In this document: piece after piece, positions 35,005 to 43,865 of the stretch
How the letters are laid out: the number at the start of each line of letters is the position of its first letter
Position numbering within the stretch: the stretch's first letter is position 1
Origin: Burkholderia cepacia
GTDB lineage: Bacteria; Pseudomonadota; Gammaproteobacteria; Burkholderiales; Burkholderiaceae
Reading direction: 5' to 3'
Length of the DNA stretch: 64,000 nucleotides
Assembly: GCF_001039005.1 (NCBI RefSeq)
Contig: NZ_LDWR01000046.1
Coordinates: 124,001 to 188,000, forward strand
Program-made: the position numbers and the translations under genes
Notes under the pieces: generated by a model
Told to the model about the DNA's origin: nothing
Databases searched by the model: none
The model's input: the letters and a program-made list of their open reading frames with translations, nothing else

Positions 35005-35799
35005 TCAGGAGGCGTCCTTCGCTTCGCGTGCGAGGTTCGCGAGCCAGGCCTCGTCGGCACGGCTCAGCAACTTCTCGCGGCGCGCCCGGACGATCAGGTC
35101 CGGCCGCTTCCGCAACGTATTCCTCAATGCTTCCTGGCGCCGCCACCGCTCGATCTCGGCATGATGCCCGCCCAGCAGAACGTCCGGTACGCGCACGCCA
35201 TCGTATTCCTCCGGGCGCGTGTAGTGCGGACAATCGAGCAGGCCGTCGGCGAAACTATCCTGCACGGCCGACTGCGAATCGTTCAGCACACCGGGCAGCA
35301 ACCGCACGACGGCATCCATCATCGCCATCGCCGGCAGTTCTCCGCCGGACAGCACGAAATCGCCGAGGCTGATCTCCTCGTCGACACAACGATCGAGCAG
35401 ACGCTGGTCGATCGCTTCGTAGCGGCCGCACAGCACGACAACGCCCGGCTCCTGCGCCATCCGCATCGCCCGCTCGTGCGTGAGCGGCGCGCCCTGCGGC
35501 GACATCATCACGACGCGCGTGCTCGCGATGCCCTGCTCCGCCTGCGCCGCTTTCGCGGCGCCGATCGCGGCCTCGAGCGGCCTGGCCAGCATCACCATGC
35601 CCGGACCGCCGCCGTACGGACGATCGTCGACCGTGCGGTAGTTGTCCGTCGTGAAATCACGCGGGTTCCAGGTGCGCAGCCCGAAGCGCCCTTGCTTGAC
35701 GGCCCGGCTGGTGATTCCCCAGTCGGTCAGTGCGCGGAACATCTCGGGAAAGAGCGTGACGACGTCGAACTGCACCGCGCTCTCGGTAACCTGGTTCAT
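35005..35799 (-). CDS. trmD: tRNA (guanine37-N1)-methyltransferase TrmD
   Basis: TrmD methylates G37 next to the anticodon to prevent frameshifting. The 264-residue protein contains the SPOUT knot with CGRYEAIDQRLLD (near 116) and SLGDFVLSGGELPAMAM (near 137), and DDRPYGGGPGMVM near 56, all strongly conserved. The ATG at 35799 starts 1 base after the rimM stop; the longer upstream frame is inside rimM and is rejected. Confidence 0.97.
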   Translation of the reverse strand: MNQVTESAVQFDVVTLFPEMFRALTDWGITSRAVKQGRFGLRTWNPRDFTTDNYRTVDDRPYGGGPGMVMLARPLEAAIGAAKAAQAEQGIASTRVVMMSPQGAPLTHERAMRMAQEPGVVVLCGRYEAIDQRLLDRCVDEEISLGDFVLSGGELPAMAMMDAVVRLLPGVLNDSQSAVQDSFADGLLDCPHYTRPEEYDGVRVPDVLLGGHHAEIERWRRQEALRNTLRKRPDLIVRARREKLLSRADEAWLANLAREAKDAS

Positions 35800-35800
35800 T

Positions 35801-36478
35801 TCAGTAATCGGCTTCCCAGTCGACGACGATGCGACGCGCCGCCTGATCCACCGTTTTGACGTAGACGCCGACAAACGGAATCAGCCGTTCGTCGGTGGTC
35901 GGCTGACCGTCTTTACCGGTCGCCGGATACTCGACACGCATGATCGAATGCACGCCGTTGTCGATCATCCCGCTCACCGTCCCGAGCGCCACCGATTGCT
36001 CGTTGACGACATCGAGACCGATCAGGTCGACCCAATAGAATTCGTCCGCGGCCAATGCCGGGAAATCTTCCCGGCGCACGAACACACGAAAGCCGCGCAT
36101 AGCCAGCGCGGCATCGCGGTCGCTGACGCCCGCGGGTTGCGCAACGACCGTGTCGCTGTGCGTCTTCGACTGCATGATGCGGACGGAAAGCCGCTCCGCA
36201 CCGCGTTCCAGCCACCAGCGGCGCGCGTTAAGCAGCGCGTCGCCGCCGCGACCGGCATCGGCATGCGTCGCCACCTTGACCCAGCCCTTCAGGCCGTAGG
36301 CATCGACCACCGCCCCGACCTCGACGGCGTCGTCAGGCCAGGCTTGCGTCGCTTCATGGCTGCCCTGTTCGGCAGCCGGACCGACGTTCGCGACAACGTC
36401 GCGCTCGACCGGCTTGCGGACGAATGCGCCGAATGACGCACGCCCGCGCCTTGCATTACCGGAATCGTGACCCGCCAT
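35801..36478 (-). CDS. rimM: 16S rRNA processing protein RimM
   Basis: RimM assists maturation of the 30S head domain together with S19. The 225-residue protein has the N-terminal beta-barrel (VEVGAVVDAYGLKGWVKV, about 53-70) and C-terminal PRC barrel (ADEFYWVDLIGLDVV, near 143). An N-terminal arm of about 50 residues (MAGHDSGNARRGRASFGAF) is not in E. coli RimM (182 residues) but is, from memory, usual in Burkholderia. ATG at 36478; the preceding TTG is not favoured. It is 1 base upstream of trmD and 42 bases after rpsP. Confidence 0.95.
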   Translation of the reverse strand: MAGHDSGNARRGRASFGAFVRKPVERDVVANVGPAAEQGSHEATQAWPDDAVEVGAVVDAYGLKGWVKVATHADAGRGGDALLNARRWWLERGAERLSVRIMQSKTHSDTVVAQPAGVSDRDAALAMRGFRVFVRREDFPALAADEFYWVDLIGLDVVNEQSVALGTVSGMIDNGVHSIMRVEYPATGKDGQPTTDERLIPFVGVYVKTVDQAARRIVVDWEADY

Positions 36479-36520
36479 CAATGCACCTCACAGCCGGCAC
36501 GACCGGCACACCGTGCCATG

Positions 36521-36775
36521 TTAGGCAGCCGGTTGCGCCTTTTGCGCTTCCTTCACGAGACGCTGGACGGTCGGCGACAGTTGTGCGCCAACGCCTTGCC
36601 AGTACGTCAGACGATCCTGAGCGATACGCAGCGATTCGCCCTTCGTAGCGACCGGGTTGTAGAAGCCGACGCGCTCGATGAAGCGGCCGTCACGACGGTT
36701 ACGCGAATCGGTAGCAACGATGTTGTAGAACGGGCGCTTCTTCGAGCCGCCACGAGCCAGACGGATGATAACCAT
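36521..36775 (-). CDS. rpsP: 30S ribosomal protein S16
   Basis: The 84-residue protein begins [20 protein letters not shown], the signature of S16, an early 30S assembly protein, and matches the family length. It is the first gene of the rpsP-rimM-trmD-rplS operon, directly behind a strong promoter at 36821-36849. Confidence 0.98.
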
Positions 36776-36820
36776 ATGATGTCCTTCGGAAAACCGGGTT
36801 CGAAACTACTGAAACACGCG

Positions 36821-36849
36821 ATTATAGCCGGAAACCAGAGGTACAACAA
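36821..36849 (-). promoter_or_regulatory. Sigma-70 promoter of the rpsP operon
   Basis: On the minus strand TTGTTG (36849-36844) and TATAAT (36826-36821) are 17 bases apart, a near-consensus promoter 46 bases before the rpsP ATG. Confidence 0.75.
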
Positions 36850-36968
36850 ACACTTACGCGGAAAAAATCCACGGATGGCCTCCGCGCCGGGCATACAATC
36901 GTCGTGTCCAGGATGCTCTCCCCCGCCATGCCGCTCCTTCGCGCCGCCTCGACGCGCCGCGCCGTTTC

Positions 36969-38060
36969 GTGGCACTGCTTGCCGGCCTTGCCTGCCTCGC
37001 GTCCGCAATGGTGCTTGCCGCGCCTTTGCCGGTGGAAGAACTCGTCGTGCCGCCCGGTTTCCGCGTGGACGTGCTGACCGACGCGGTACCGACCGCGCGC
37101 GAAATGGCGTGGTCGCCGCGCGGCATCCTGTATGTCGGCACCCGGGAAGGCCGCGTGCATGCATTCGTGATGCACGAGGGCCGGATCAGCGCACGCTACG
37201 TGATCGCGTCCGGGCTCGACATGCCGGTCGGCGTCGCCTACCGCGACGGTGCACTCTATATATCCGCCGTGTCGCGCATCCTGCGCCTCGACCGCATCGA
37301 CGACCGGCTCGCCAAACCGCCCACACCCGTCGTCGTGACCGACGCGCTGCCGACCGAACACCATCACGGCTGGAAATTCATCGCGTTCGGCCCCGACGGC
37401 AAGCTGTACGTGCCGACCGGCGCACCGTGCAACGTCTGTCTCGCCGATCGCAGCCGCTACGCGATCATCGCCCGGATGAAGGCCGACGGCAGCGGCAGCG
37501 AGGTCGTCGCCCGCGGCGTGCGCAATACGGTCGGCTTCGCATGGCACCCCGATTCGGGCGAGCTCTGGTTTACCGACAACGGGCGCGACATGATGGGCGA
37601 CGACGTGCCCGACGATAAGCTGAACCGCGCGCCGCGTGCCGGCCTCGACTTCGGCTTTCCATACTGCCATGGCGGAGACACACCCGACCCCGAATTCGGC
37701 AGCGCCGGCGTATGCCGCCGTTATGTGCCGCCCGTATTGAAGCTGGGCGCGCACGTCGCGGCGCTCGGCATGCGCTTCTATACCGGGCCGATGTTTCCGG
37801 CGTCGTATCGCAATAACGTGTTCATTGCCGAACACGGTTCGTGGAACCGCAGCACGAAGGTCGGCTACCGCGTGATGCGTGTCGTCGTATCGGCGGATGG
37901 CAGCCAGGCGCGCCAGACGCCATTCGTCACCGGCTGGCTGCGGCCCGACGGCACGGTATGGGGACGCCCGGCCGACGTGCTGCCGCTGCCGGACGGTTCG
38001 CTGCTCATCAGCGACGACTACGCAGGCGCAATCTACCGCGTAACCTATGCGGCACCTTGA
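36969..38060 (+). CDS. PQQ-dependent sugar dehydrogenase-like protein (GSDH family)
   Basis: The protein (363 residues from the GTG) is a six-bladed beta-propeller of the glucose/sorbosone dehydrogenase family, probably exported and using PQQ to oxidise aldoses. Motifs include HHHGWKFIAFGPDGKLYV (near 136), VRNTVGFAWHPDSGELWFTDNG (near 180) and FIAEHGSWNRS. A CNVC pair near 159 is not a haem CxxCH. GTG 36969 is the only usable in-frame start; the frame upstream is open and adds RRLDAPRRFV, which looks like the missing positive start of a signal peptide. The start is therefore uncertain. Confidence 0.82.
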   Translation: MALLAGLACLASAMVLAAPLPVEELVVPPGFRVDVLTDAVPTAREMAWSPRGILYVGTREGRVHAFVMHEGRISARYVIASGLDMPVGVAYRDGALYISAVSRILRLDRIDDRLAKPPTPVVVTDALPTEHHHGWKFIAFGPDGKLYVPTGAPCNVCLADRSRYAIIARMKADGSGSEVVARGVRNTVGFAWHPDSGELWFTDNGRDMMGDDVPDDKLNRAPRAGLDFGFPYCHGGDTPDPEFGSAGVCRRYVPPVLKLGAHVAALGMRFYTGPMFPASYRNNVFIAEHGSWNRSTKVGYRVMRVVVSADGSQARQTPFVTGWLRPDGTVWGRPADVLPLPDGSLLISDDYAGAIYRVTYAAP

Positions 38061-38169
38061 CGCAGGCCGGGGGTGACCGGGCCCGACCGGGCATCGTAGA
38101 ATGCGTGCCGGGCCGCGTGCCCGCGCCGGCCCGCCGGCCGCCCATGCCAACGACAATACGCCGCCATCC

Positions 38170-38637
38170 ATGTCCAGCAGCACCGCACCGTCCCGCCGCT
38201 TCCGCTCCAAGACGCTCACCGCCGCCCTCGCATTCCTGTTCGGATCGCTCGGCGCGCACCGCTTCTATCTGTACGGCTTTCGCGACGTGTACGGCTGGGC
38301 GCACCTGCTCGCGACGATCGTCGGCGTTCCGGGCTTCCTCCTGCTCGCGGCAACCCAGCGCAGTGCCGGCCTCGGCTGGTGGCTCGCGGTACCCGGCGCG
38401 ATCTCGCTGCTGGCGGCGTTCCTCGCCGCACTCGTCTACGGGCTGCGCCCCGACGAAAAGTGGGACGCGCAATTCAACGCCGAGACGGGCAAGCACAGCC
38501 GGTCGGGCTGGACCGTGATCTTTGTCGTGATCTTCTCGCTGCTGATCGGCGCATTCCTGCTGATGACCGCGCTCGCGCTGTCGTTCCAGACGTATTTCGA
38601 ATCGCAGGTCGAAGCAGCGAAGCAGATTTCGCAGTAA
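38170..38637 (+). CDS. TM2-domain membrane protein
   Basis: The 155-residue protein starts with a TM2 domain (about residues 12-70): ALAFLFGSLGAHRFYLYGFRDVYGW, where the LGAHRFYLG-like turn between two membrane helices is the family mark. Two more hydrophobic segments follow (about 70-95 and 118-142). TM2 proteins are of unknown function in bacteria. The ATG at 38170 lies 109 bases after the sugar dehydrogenase stop. Confidence 0.85.
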   Translation: MSSSTAPSRRFRSKTLTAALAFLFGSLGAHRFYLYGFRDVYGWAHLLATIVGVPGFLLLAATQRSAGLGWWLAVPGAISLLAAFLAALVYGLRPDEKWDAQFNAETGKHSRSGWTVIFVVIFSLLIGAFLLMTALALSFQTYFESQVEAAKQISQ

Positions 38638-38689
38638 GCGCCCCCTTCCCAAACACCGGCGCCCTTCGCGGGCCGGTATGATGCGCCGG

Positions 38690-39868
38690 TCAGAACAGGT
38701 TCAGCTGCATGTCGTCGCGCGACTTCGTGCCTGCTGCCCGAGCAGCACTGCGCGGCACCGACGCCGCGGCGACCGGCGCACCGCGAAACTGCGACAGATC
38801 GAGAATGCCGTTCGTGCGCTCGTTCAGCCCCAGCCGCTTGACGGCCTGACGGAAGCGCTGCCGCAACAGGTCGGCCCAGATCCCCTCGCCCTTCATCCGT
38901 TTCGAGAAATCCGAGTCGTAATCTTTCCCGCCGCGCATGTCGCGCACACGGTTCATCACGCGTTCCGCGCGATCGGGAAAATGCGCGGCGAGCCAGTTCT
39001 TGAACAGCGGCGCAACCTCCCACGGCAGCCTCAGGATGATGTAGCTCGCGTGCGTGGCGCCGGCTTCCGCGCACGCCTCGAGCACGCGCTCCATGTCGGG
39101 CTCGGTGACGAACGGAATCACCGGCGCAATGCTCACGCCGACCGGCACGCCCGCATCGCGCAGCGCGCGGATCGTGCGCAACCGGCGTGCCGGTGTCGCC
39201 GCGCGCGGCTCGAGCGTGCGCGCGAGATCGGCATCGAGCGTCGTGATCGTGACCGCCGCCATCACCTGCCCGCGTTCGGCCATCGGTGCGAGCAAGTCGA
39301 GATCGCGCTCGATCAGCGACGATTTCGTGATCGCGGCGAACGGCAGCCCGTGATCGTGCATCACCTGGATCACGCTGCGCGTGATGCGCAGGTCGCGCTC
39401 GACCGGCTGGTAGGCGTCGGTGTTGACGCCAAGCGCGATCGGCTCCGGCACGTAGCGCTTGCGCGAGATCTCGCGCTCGAGCAGTTCGGCCGCATTGACC
39501 TTCGCATAGATGCGGCTTTCGAAATCGAGCCCCGGCGACAGGCCGAGATAGCTGTGCGTCGGCCGCGCGAAGCAATAGATGCAGCCGTGCTCGCAGCCGC
39601 GGTACGGATTGAGCGACACGCTGAACGGGATGTCGGGCGACTGGTTGTGCGTCAGGATGCTCTTCGCACGCTCCTCGAAGACCTGCGTGCGCAGCGGCGC
39701 GGGAAGATCGGCATCGTCCGACTCGTGCGCCCAGCCGTCGTCGACCGCTTCACGCTGCGCGATTTCATACCGCCCCTGCAGGTTGTCGACCGCACCGCGC
39801 CCCTTGCGGGGCGCGGGCGGCGCTACCGGAAATTCGTTGTCGGACCGATCGTCCATGCGCCCACCCAT
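38690..39868 (-). CDS. PA0069-family radical SAM protein
   Basis: The 392-residue protein is a radical SAM enzyme with the cluster motif CEHGCIYC (about 91-98) and further SplB-like features (YRGCEHGCIYC, ARPTHSYLG). It is the PA0069 family, distant kin of spore photoproduct lyase. The reaction is unknown; DNA repair is often suggested. A LexA box directly precedes it, supporting SOS control. A second in-frame ATG at 39856, preceded by GGGTGGG, may be the real start. Confidence 0.88.
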   Translation of the reverse strand: MGGRMDDRSDNEFPVAPPAPRKGRGAVDNLQGRYEIAQREAVDDGWAHESDDADLPAPLRTQVFEERAKSILTHNQSPDIPFSVSLNPYRGCEHGCIYCFARPTHSYLGLSPGLDFESRIYAKVNAAELLEREISRKRYVPEPIALGVNTDAYQPVERDLRITRSVIQVMHDHGLPFAAITKSSLIERDLDLLAPMAERGQVMAAVTITTLDADLARTLEPRAATPARRLRTIRALRDAGVPVGVSIAPVIPFVTEPDMERVLEACAEAGATHASYIILRLPWEVAPLFKNWLAAHFPDRAERVMNRVRDMRGGKDYDSDFSKRMKGEGIWADLLRQRFRQAVKRLGLNERTNGILDLSQFRGAPVAAASVPRSAARAAGTKSRDDMQLNLF

Positions 39869-39872
39869 TCGC

Positions 39873-39912
39873 CAGCACCCAATACTGTATATTTATACAG
39901 TATTGGGTGCTG
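39873..39912. promoter_or_regulatory. LexA (SOS) box in a 40-bp perfect palindrome
   Basis: TACTGTATATTTATACAGTA (39883-39902) matches the classical LexA operator, with CTG at 39885-39887, ten bases and CAG at 39898-39900. Symmetry continues outwards to give two perfect 19-base arms (39873-39891 and 39894-39912) around TT. It lies 5 bases upstream of the radical SAM ATG, so bound repressor would cover its promoter (minus-strand TATA elements lie inside the box). Confidence 0.85.
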
Positions 39913-39958
39913 CATGCCAAGGGCGGGATAAGGGGCCCGACAACGGGCCGCCGACACG

Positions 39959-40447
39959 TCACTCGCCGACCGCAATCGTCAGCGTCTCCTTGATTTCCTC
40001 CATCACGACATAGCTCTTCGACTGCACCGCGCCCGGCAACTGCAGCAGGATATCGCCGAGCAGTTTCCGGTAGTCGGCCATCTCGCCGATCCGCGCCTTG
40101 ATCAGGTAGTCGAAATCGCCGGACACGAGATGGCATTCGAGCACCTCGTCGATCTTCATCACCTCGCGGCGGAACTGCTCGAACATGTTGCCGCCCTTGT
40201 GGCCAAGCGTGATCTCGACGAACACCAGCAGCGCGGCACCCAATTGGCCAGGGTCGACCCGCGCGTGATAGCCGGTGATCACGCCGTCCCGCTCCATGCG
40301 CCGCACGCGTTCGATGCACGGCGTAACGGTCAGTCCGACCTGTTCCGCGAGGTCCTTCATCGCCATCCTGCCGTCGTCCTGGAGCAGTTTGAGGATGCGC
40401 CGGTCGAGCTTGTCGAGCGAGCGTACGGGCTGACGTTGCGTTCTCAT
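39959..40447 (-). CDS. Lrp/AsnC-family transcriptional regulator
   Basis: The 162-residue regulator has the N-terminal winged helix (about 10-65: LDKLDRRILKLLQDDGRMAM and VGLTVTPCIERVRRME) and the RAM ligand-binding domain (about 75-150, with SGDFDYLIKARIGEMADYRKLL). It diverges from dadA with 145 bases between the starts. Lrp-family proteins control dad genes in other bacteria, so it probably regulates dadA in response to an amino acid such as alanine. The ATG at 40447 is chosen over an unrelated upstream extension. Confidence 0.93.
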   Translation of the reverse strand: MRTQRQPVRSLDKLDRRILKLLQDDGRMAMKDLAEQVGLTVTPCIERVRRMERDGVITGYHARVDPGQLGAALLVFVEITLGHKGGNMFEQFRREVMKIDEVLECHLVSGDFDYLIKARIGEMADYRKLLGDILLQLPGAVQSKSYVVMEEIKETLTIAVGE

Positions 40448-40592
40448 TTGTTTATGCTGAAAACCGGAAAAATACGATAACAAAAACTGGACATTCGACA
40501 ATACCATAGCGCAAAAAACTAGATCAGTTAGAGGTTACACGGAGCCGCAGGTGCGCCCGGCCTCGACCTGGTCCCTTCCATCTGGAGCAGCT

Positions 40593-41879
40593 ATGCGAGT
40601 CGTCATTCTGGGCAGCGGTGTGGTGGGCGTGGCAAGCGCGTATTACCTCGCGCGCGCCGGTCATGAAGTCACGGTGATCGACCGGGAAGCAGGCCCCGCG
40701 CTCGAGACGAGCTTCGCGAATGCAGGCCAGATCTCCCCCGGTTATGCCGCACCGTGGGCCGCGCCCGGCGTGCCGCTGAAGGCCGTCAAATGGATGTTCG
40801 AAAAGCACGCGCCGCTCGCGATCCGCCTCGACGGCACGCGCTTCCAGCTCCAGTGGATGTGGCAGATGCTGCGCAACTGCACGCCCGAGCGCTATGCGGT
40901 CAACAAGGGCCGCATGGTCCGCCTCGCCGAATACAGCCGCGACTGCCTGCAGGCGCTGCGCGCCGACACCGGCATCCAGTACGAAGGCCGCACGGGTGGC
41001 ACGCTGCAACTGTTCCGCACGCAGCAGCAACTCGACGGTGCGGCGAAGGACATCGCCGTGCTGCGGGAAGCGAACGTGCCGTTCGAACTGCTGTCGCCGG
41101 CCGAACTGAAGAACGCCGAACCGGCGCTCGCCGCCGTATCGCACAAGCTGACGGGCGGCCTGCGTCTGCCGGGCGACGAAACGGGCGATTGCCAGTTGTT
41201 CACGACGCGCCTCGCGGCGTTCGCCGAATCGCTTGGCGTCAAGTTCCGCTACAACACGCCGATCGATGCGCTCGCGATCGCGGGCGGCAAGATCGCCGGC
41301 GTGCAGTGCGGCAGCGAGACGGTGCGCGCGGACGCGTACGTCGTCGCGCTCGGCTCGTACTCCACCAACTTCATCTCGAACCTGATGAAGATCCCCGTCT
41401 ATCCGTTGAAGGGCTATTCGATCACCGCGCCGATCGTCAACGAAGCGGCCGCGCCCGTGTCGACCGTGCTCGACGAGACCTACAAGATCGCGATCACGCG
41501 TTTCGACCAGCGCATCCGCGTTGGCGGCATGGCGGAAATCGTCGGCTTCGACAAAAAGCTGCGCGCTGCGCGCCGCGAAACGCTCGAAATGTGCGTGAAT
41601 GACCTGTTCCCGGGCGGCGGCGATACGTCGAAGGCGACGTTCTGGACGGGCCTGCGCCCGATGACGCCGGACGGCACGCCGATCGTCGGCCGCACGCCGG
41701 TGTCGAACCTGTTCCTGAACACCGGCCACGGCACGCTCGGCTGGACGATGTCGTGCGGCTCGGGCCAACTGCTCGCGGACCTGATCTCCGGCAAGATGCC
41801 TGCGATCCAGGCCGACGACCTGTCGGTGCATCGTTACCTGAAGGACGTGGCCGGCCAGACGCGCCCGGCATACGCCTAA
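40593..41879 (+). CDS. dadA: D-amino acid dehydrogenase DadA
   Basis: DadA oxidises D-amino acids, mainly D-alanine, to 2-oxoacids, passing electrons to the respiratory chain from the inner membrane. The 428-residue FAD enzyme has LGSGVVGVASAYYLARAG (5-22) as its dinucleotide fold, SFANAGQISPGYAAPWAAPG (near 43) as the family mark, and GWTMSCGSGQLLADLISG near 388 at the FAD-binding end. The neighbouring Lrp-type gene diverges and is the likely regulator. No alr/dadX gene is adjacent. Confidence 0.95.
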   Translation: MRVVILGSGVVGVASAYYLARAGHEVTVIDREAGPALETSFANAGQISPGYAAPWAAPGVPLKAVKWMFEKHAPLAIRLDGTRFQLQWMWQMLRNCTPERYAVNKGRMVRLAEYSRDCLQALRADTGIQYEGRTGGTLQLFRTQQQLDGAAKDIAVLREANVPFELLSPAELKNAEPALAAVSHKLTGGLRLPGDETGDCQLFTTRLAAFAESLGVKFRYNTPIDALAIAGGKIAGVQCGSETVRADAYVVALGSYSTNFISNLMKIPVYPLKGYSITAPIVNEAAAPVSTVLDETYKIAITRFDQRIRVGGMAEIVGFDKKLRAARRETLEMCVNDLFPGGGDTSKATFWTGLRPMTPDGTPIVGRTPVSNLFLNTGHGTLGWTMSCGSGQLLADLISGKMPAIQADDLSVHRYLKDVAGQTRPAYA

Positions 41880-41922
41880 GCCGCGGCTGCCCGCGGCAAG
41901 GCGGGCTGGCTCGCATCAAAAG

Positions 41923-41949
41923 AAAAGGCGCCCCTCGGGGCGCCTTTTT
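41923..41949. terminator. Bidirectional intrinsic terminator
   Basis: A 12-bp perfect stem (41923-41934 with 41937-41948) and a 2-base loop with T tracts on both sides separates convergent dadA and the acyl-CoA dehydrogenase gene. Confidence 0.85.
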
Positions 41950-41975
41950 CATTTCGCCGAATGCGTGGCGCGGGA

Positions 41976-43766
41976 TCAGAACTGGTCTTCCGTCAACGCG
42001 AGCACGCTCTCGTTGCCCTTCGCGCCGACGATCGACGCTTCGAGCCCGCCTGCCTGCACCAGAACGTGCTCCGCATAGCATTGCGCGATCGCGATCTTCG
42101 CATCGAAGAACGCCGGGTCGCTCGCGCGATTCGCCTGCGCCGCCACCAGCGCGCGCGCCATCTGCCACCCGCACAGCACCACGCCCGCCAGCTTCAGGTA
42201 CGGCACGCTGCCCGCGAACACCGCGTTCGGATCCTGCTTCACGTTCGCCACCACGTAATCCACCACCGACGACAGCGCTCGCGCGCCCTTCTCCAGCTGC
42301 GCCTTCATCGAGGCCGCCGCCGCGCCGTCCAGCCTGCCCAGCGCCGCCACCGTCGCGTCGATCTCCGCGATCAGCGCCTTCGCCACCGCGCCGCCGTCGC
42401 GCATCGTCTTGCGGCCGACCAGGTCGTTCGCCTGGATCGCCGTCGTCCCTTCGTAGATCGCCAGGATCCGCGCATCGCGGTAGTACTGCGCCGCGCCCGT
42501 CTCCTCGATGAAGCCCATCCCGCCGTGCACCTGCACGCCCAGGCTCGCCACATCGTTCACCATCTCCGTGCTCCAGCCCTTCACGACCGGCACCAGATAC
42601 TCGTAGATTGCCTGATGACGGCCACGCGTCGCCTCGTCCGAATGGCGGTGGGCAACGTCGCTGTGTGCGGCTGCCACGTACGCCAGCGCCCGCGCGCCTT
42701 CGGTCAGCGCGCGCATCGTGCCGAGCATGCGGCGCACGTCCGGGTGATGGATGATCGTCACCGACTGCTTTGCCGACCCGTCCACCGGGCGGCTCTGCAC
42801 GCGTTCCTTCGCGAATTCCGCCGCCTTCTGGTACGCGCGGTCGGCCACGCCGATCCCCTGCATCCCGACGCCGAAGCGCGCCGCGTTCATCATGATGAAC
42901 ATGTATTCGAGGCCGCGGTTCTCCTCGCCGATCAGGTAGCCGATCGCGCCGCCGTGGTCGCCGTATTGCAGCACCGCCGTCGGGCTCGCCTTGATCCCGA
43001 GCTTGTGCTCGATCGACACGCAGTGCACGTCATTGCGCGCGCCCAGCGAACCGTCCTCGTTGACCATGAACTTCGGCACGATGAACAGCGAGATGCCCTT
43101 CACGCCTTCCGGCGCGTTCGGCGTGCGGGCCAGCACCAGGTGGACGATGTTGTCCGCCATGTCGTGCTCGCCCCACGTGATGAAGATCTTCGTGCCGAAT
43201 ACCTTGTACGTGCCGTCGCCCTGCGGCTCGGCGCGCGAGCGCACCAGCGCCAGATCGGAGCCCGCCTGCGGCTCGGTCAGGTTCATCGTGCCGGTCCATT
43301 CGCCCGAGATCAGCTTCGGCACGTAGCGCTGCTTCTGCTCGTCGGTGCCGGCCGTCAGCAGCGCCTCGATCGCGCCGTCGGTCAGCAGCGGACACAGTGC
43401 GAACGACAGGTTCGACGCGTTCAGCATCTCGATGCACGGCGTCGCGATCAGCTTCGGCAGCCCCTGGCCGTCGTACTCGGCCGGATGCTGCAGCCCTTGC
43501 CAGCCGCCTTCGACGAACTGGCGGAACGCTTCCGCGAAACCCGGCGTCGCGGTCACGACACCGTCCTTCCAGCTGCTCGGGTTGCGGTCGCCTTCGACGT
43601 TCAGCGGCGCCAGCACCTCGCCGCAGAACTTCGCGGACTCGTCGAGCACGGCCTGCGCCGTGTCGTAACCCGCATCCTCGAAGCCCGGCAACTGCGCAAC
43701 GGCGTCGATGCCCGCGAGTTCCTTCAGCACGAACAGCATGTCCTTGACCGGTGCGACATAACTCAT
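41976..43766 (-). CDS. Long-type acyl-CoA dehydrogenase
   Basis: This 596-residue flavoenzyme introduces a trans-2 double bond into acyl-CoA, handing electrons to ETF. It is the long type with an N-terminal extension and a C-terminal domain beyond the usual 380 residues. MNLTEPQAGSDL (near 165) and IFITWGEHDMADN (near 198) form the FAD/substrate region, and ILAIYEGTTAIQANDLVGRK (near 430) carries the glutamate expected to be the catalytic base. It lies downstream of etfBA behind a partial terminator. Chain-length preference is not readable. Confidence 0.92.
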   Translation of the reverse strand: MSYVAPVKDMLFVLKELAGIDAVAQLPGFEDAGYDTAQAVLDESAKFCGEVLAPLNVEGDRNPSSWKDGVVTATPGFAEAFRQFVEGGWQGLQHPAEYDGQGLPKLIATPCIEMLNASNLSFALCPLLTDGAIEALLTAGTDEQKQRYVPKLISGEWTGTMNLTEPQAGSDLALVRSRAEPQGDGTYKVFGTKIFITWGEHDMADNIVHLVLARTPNAPEGVKGISLFIVPKFMVNEDGSLGARNDVHCVSIEHKLGIKASPTAVLQYGDHGGAIGYLIGEENRGLEYMFIMMNAARFGVGMQGIGVADRAYQKAAEFAKERVQSRPVDGSAKQSVTIIHHPDVRRMLGTMRALTEGARALAYVAAAHSDVAHRHSDEATRGRHQAIYEYLVPVVKGWSTEMVNDVASLGVQVHGGMGFIEETGAAQYYRDARILAIYEGTTAIQANDLVGRKTMRDGGAVAKALIAEIDATVAALGRLDGAAAASMKAQLEKGARALSSVVDYVVANVKQDPNAVFAGSVPYLKLAGVVLCGWQMARALVAAQANRASDPAFFDAKIAIAQCYAEHVLVQAGGLEASIVGAKGNESVLALTEDQF

Positions 43767-43802
43767 GGTGCGCCTCCTTCGTTTCTCTTTCGTCGATGGC
43801 GT

Positions 43803-43828
43803 AAAAAAAGGGGCGCTCGTCGCGCCCC
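43803..43828 (-). terminator. Intrinsic terminator after etfA
   Basis: A 7-bp stem (GGGGCGC 43810-43816 with GCGCCCC 43822-43828) is followed on the minus strand by seven T residues. It may limit read-through from etfBA into the dehydrogenase gene. Confidence 0.7.
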
Positions 43829-43865
43829 TCTTCTCGTGTGCTTACTGCTGAAGCGTCAAGCCGCG

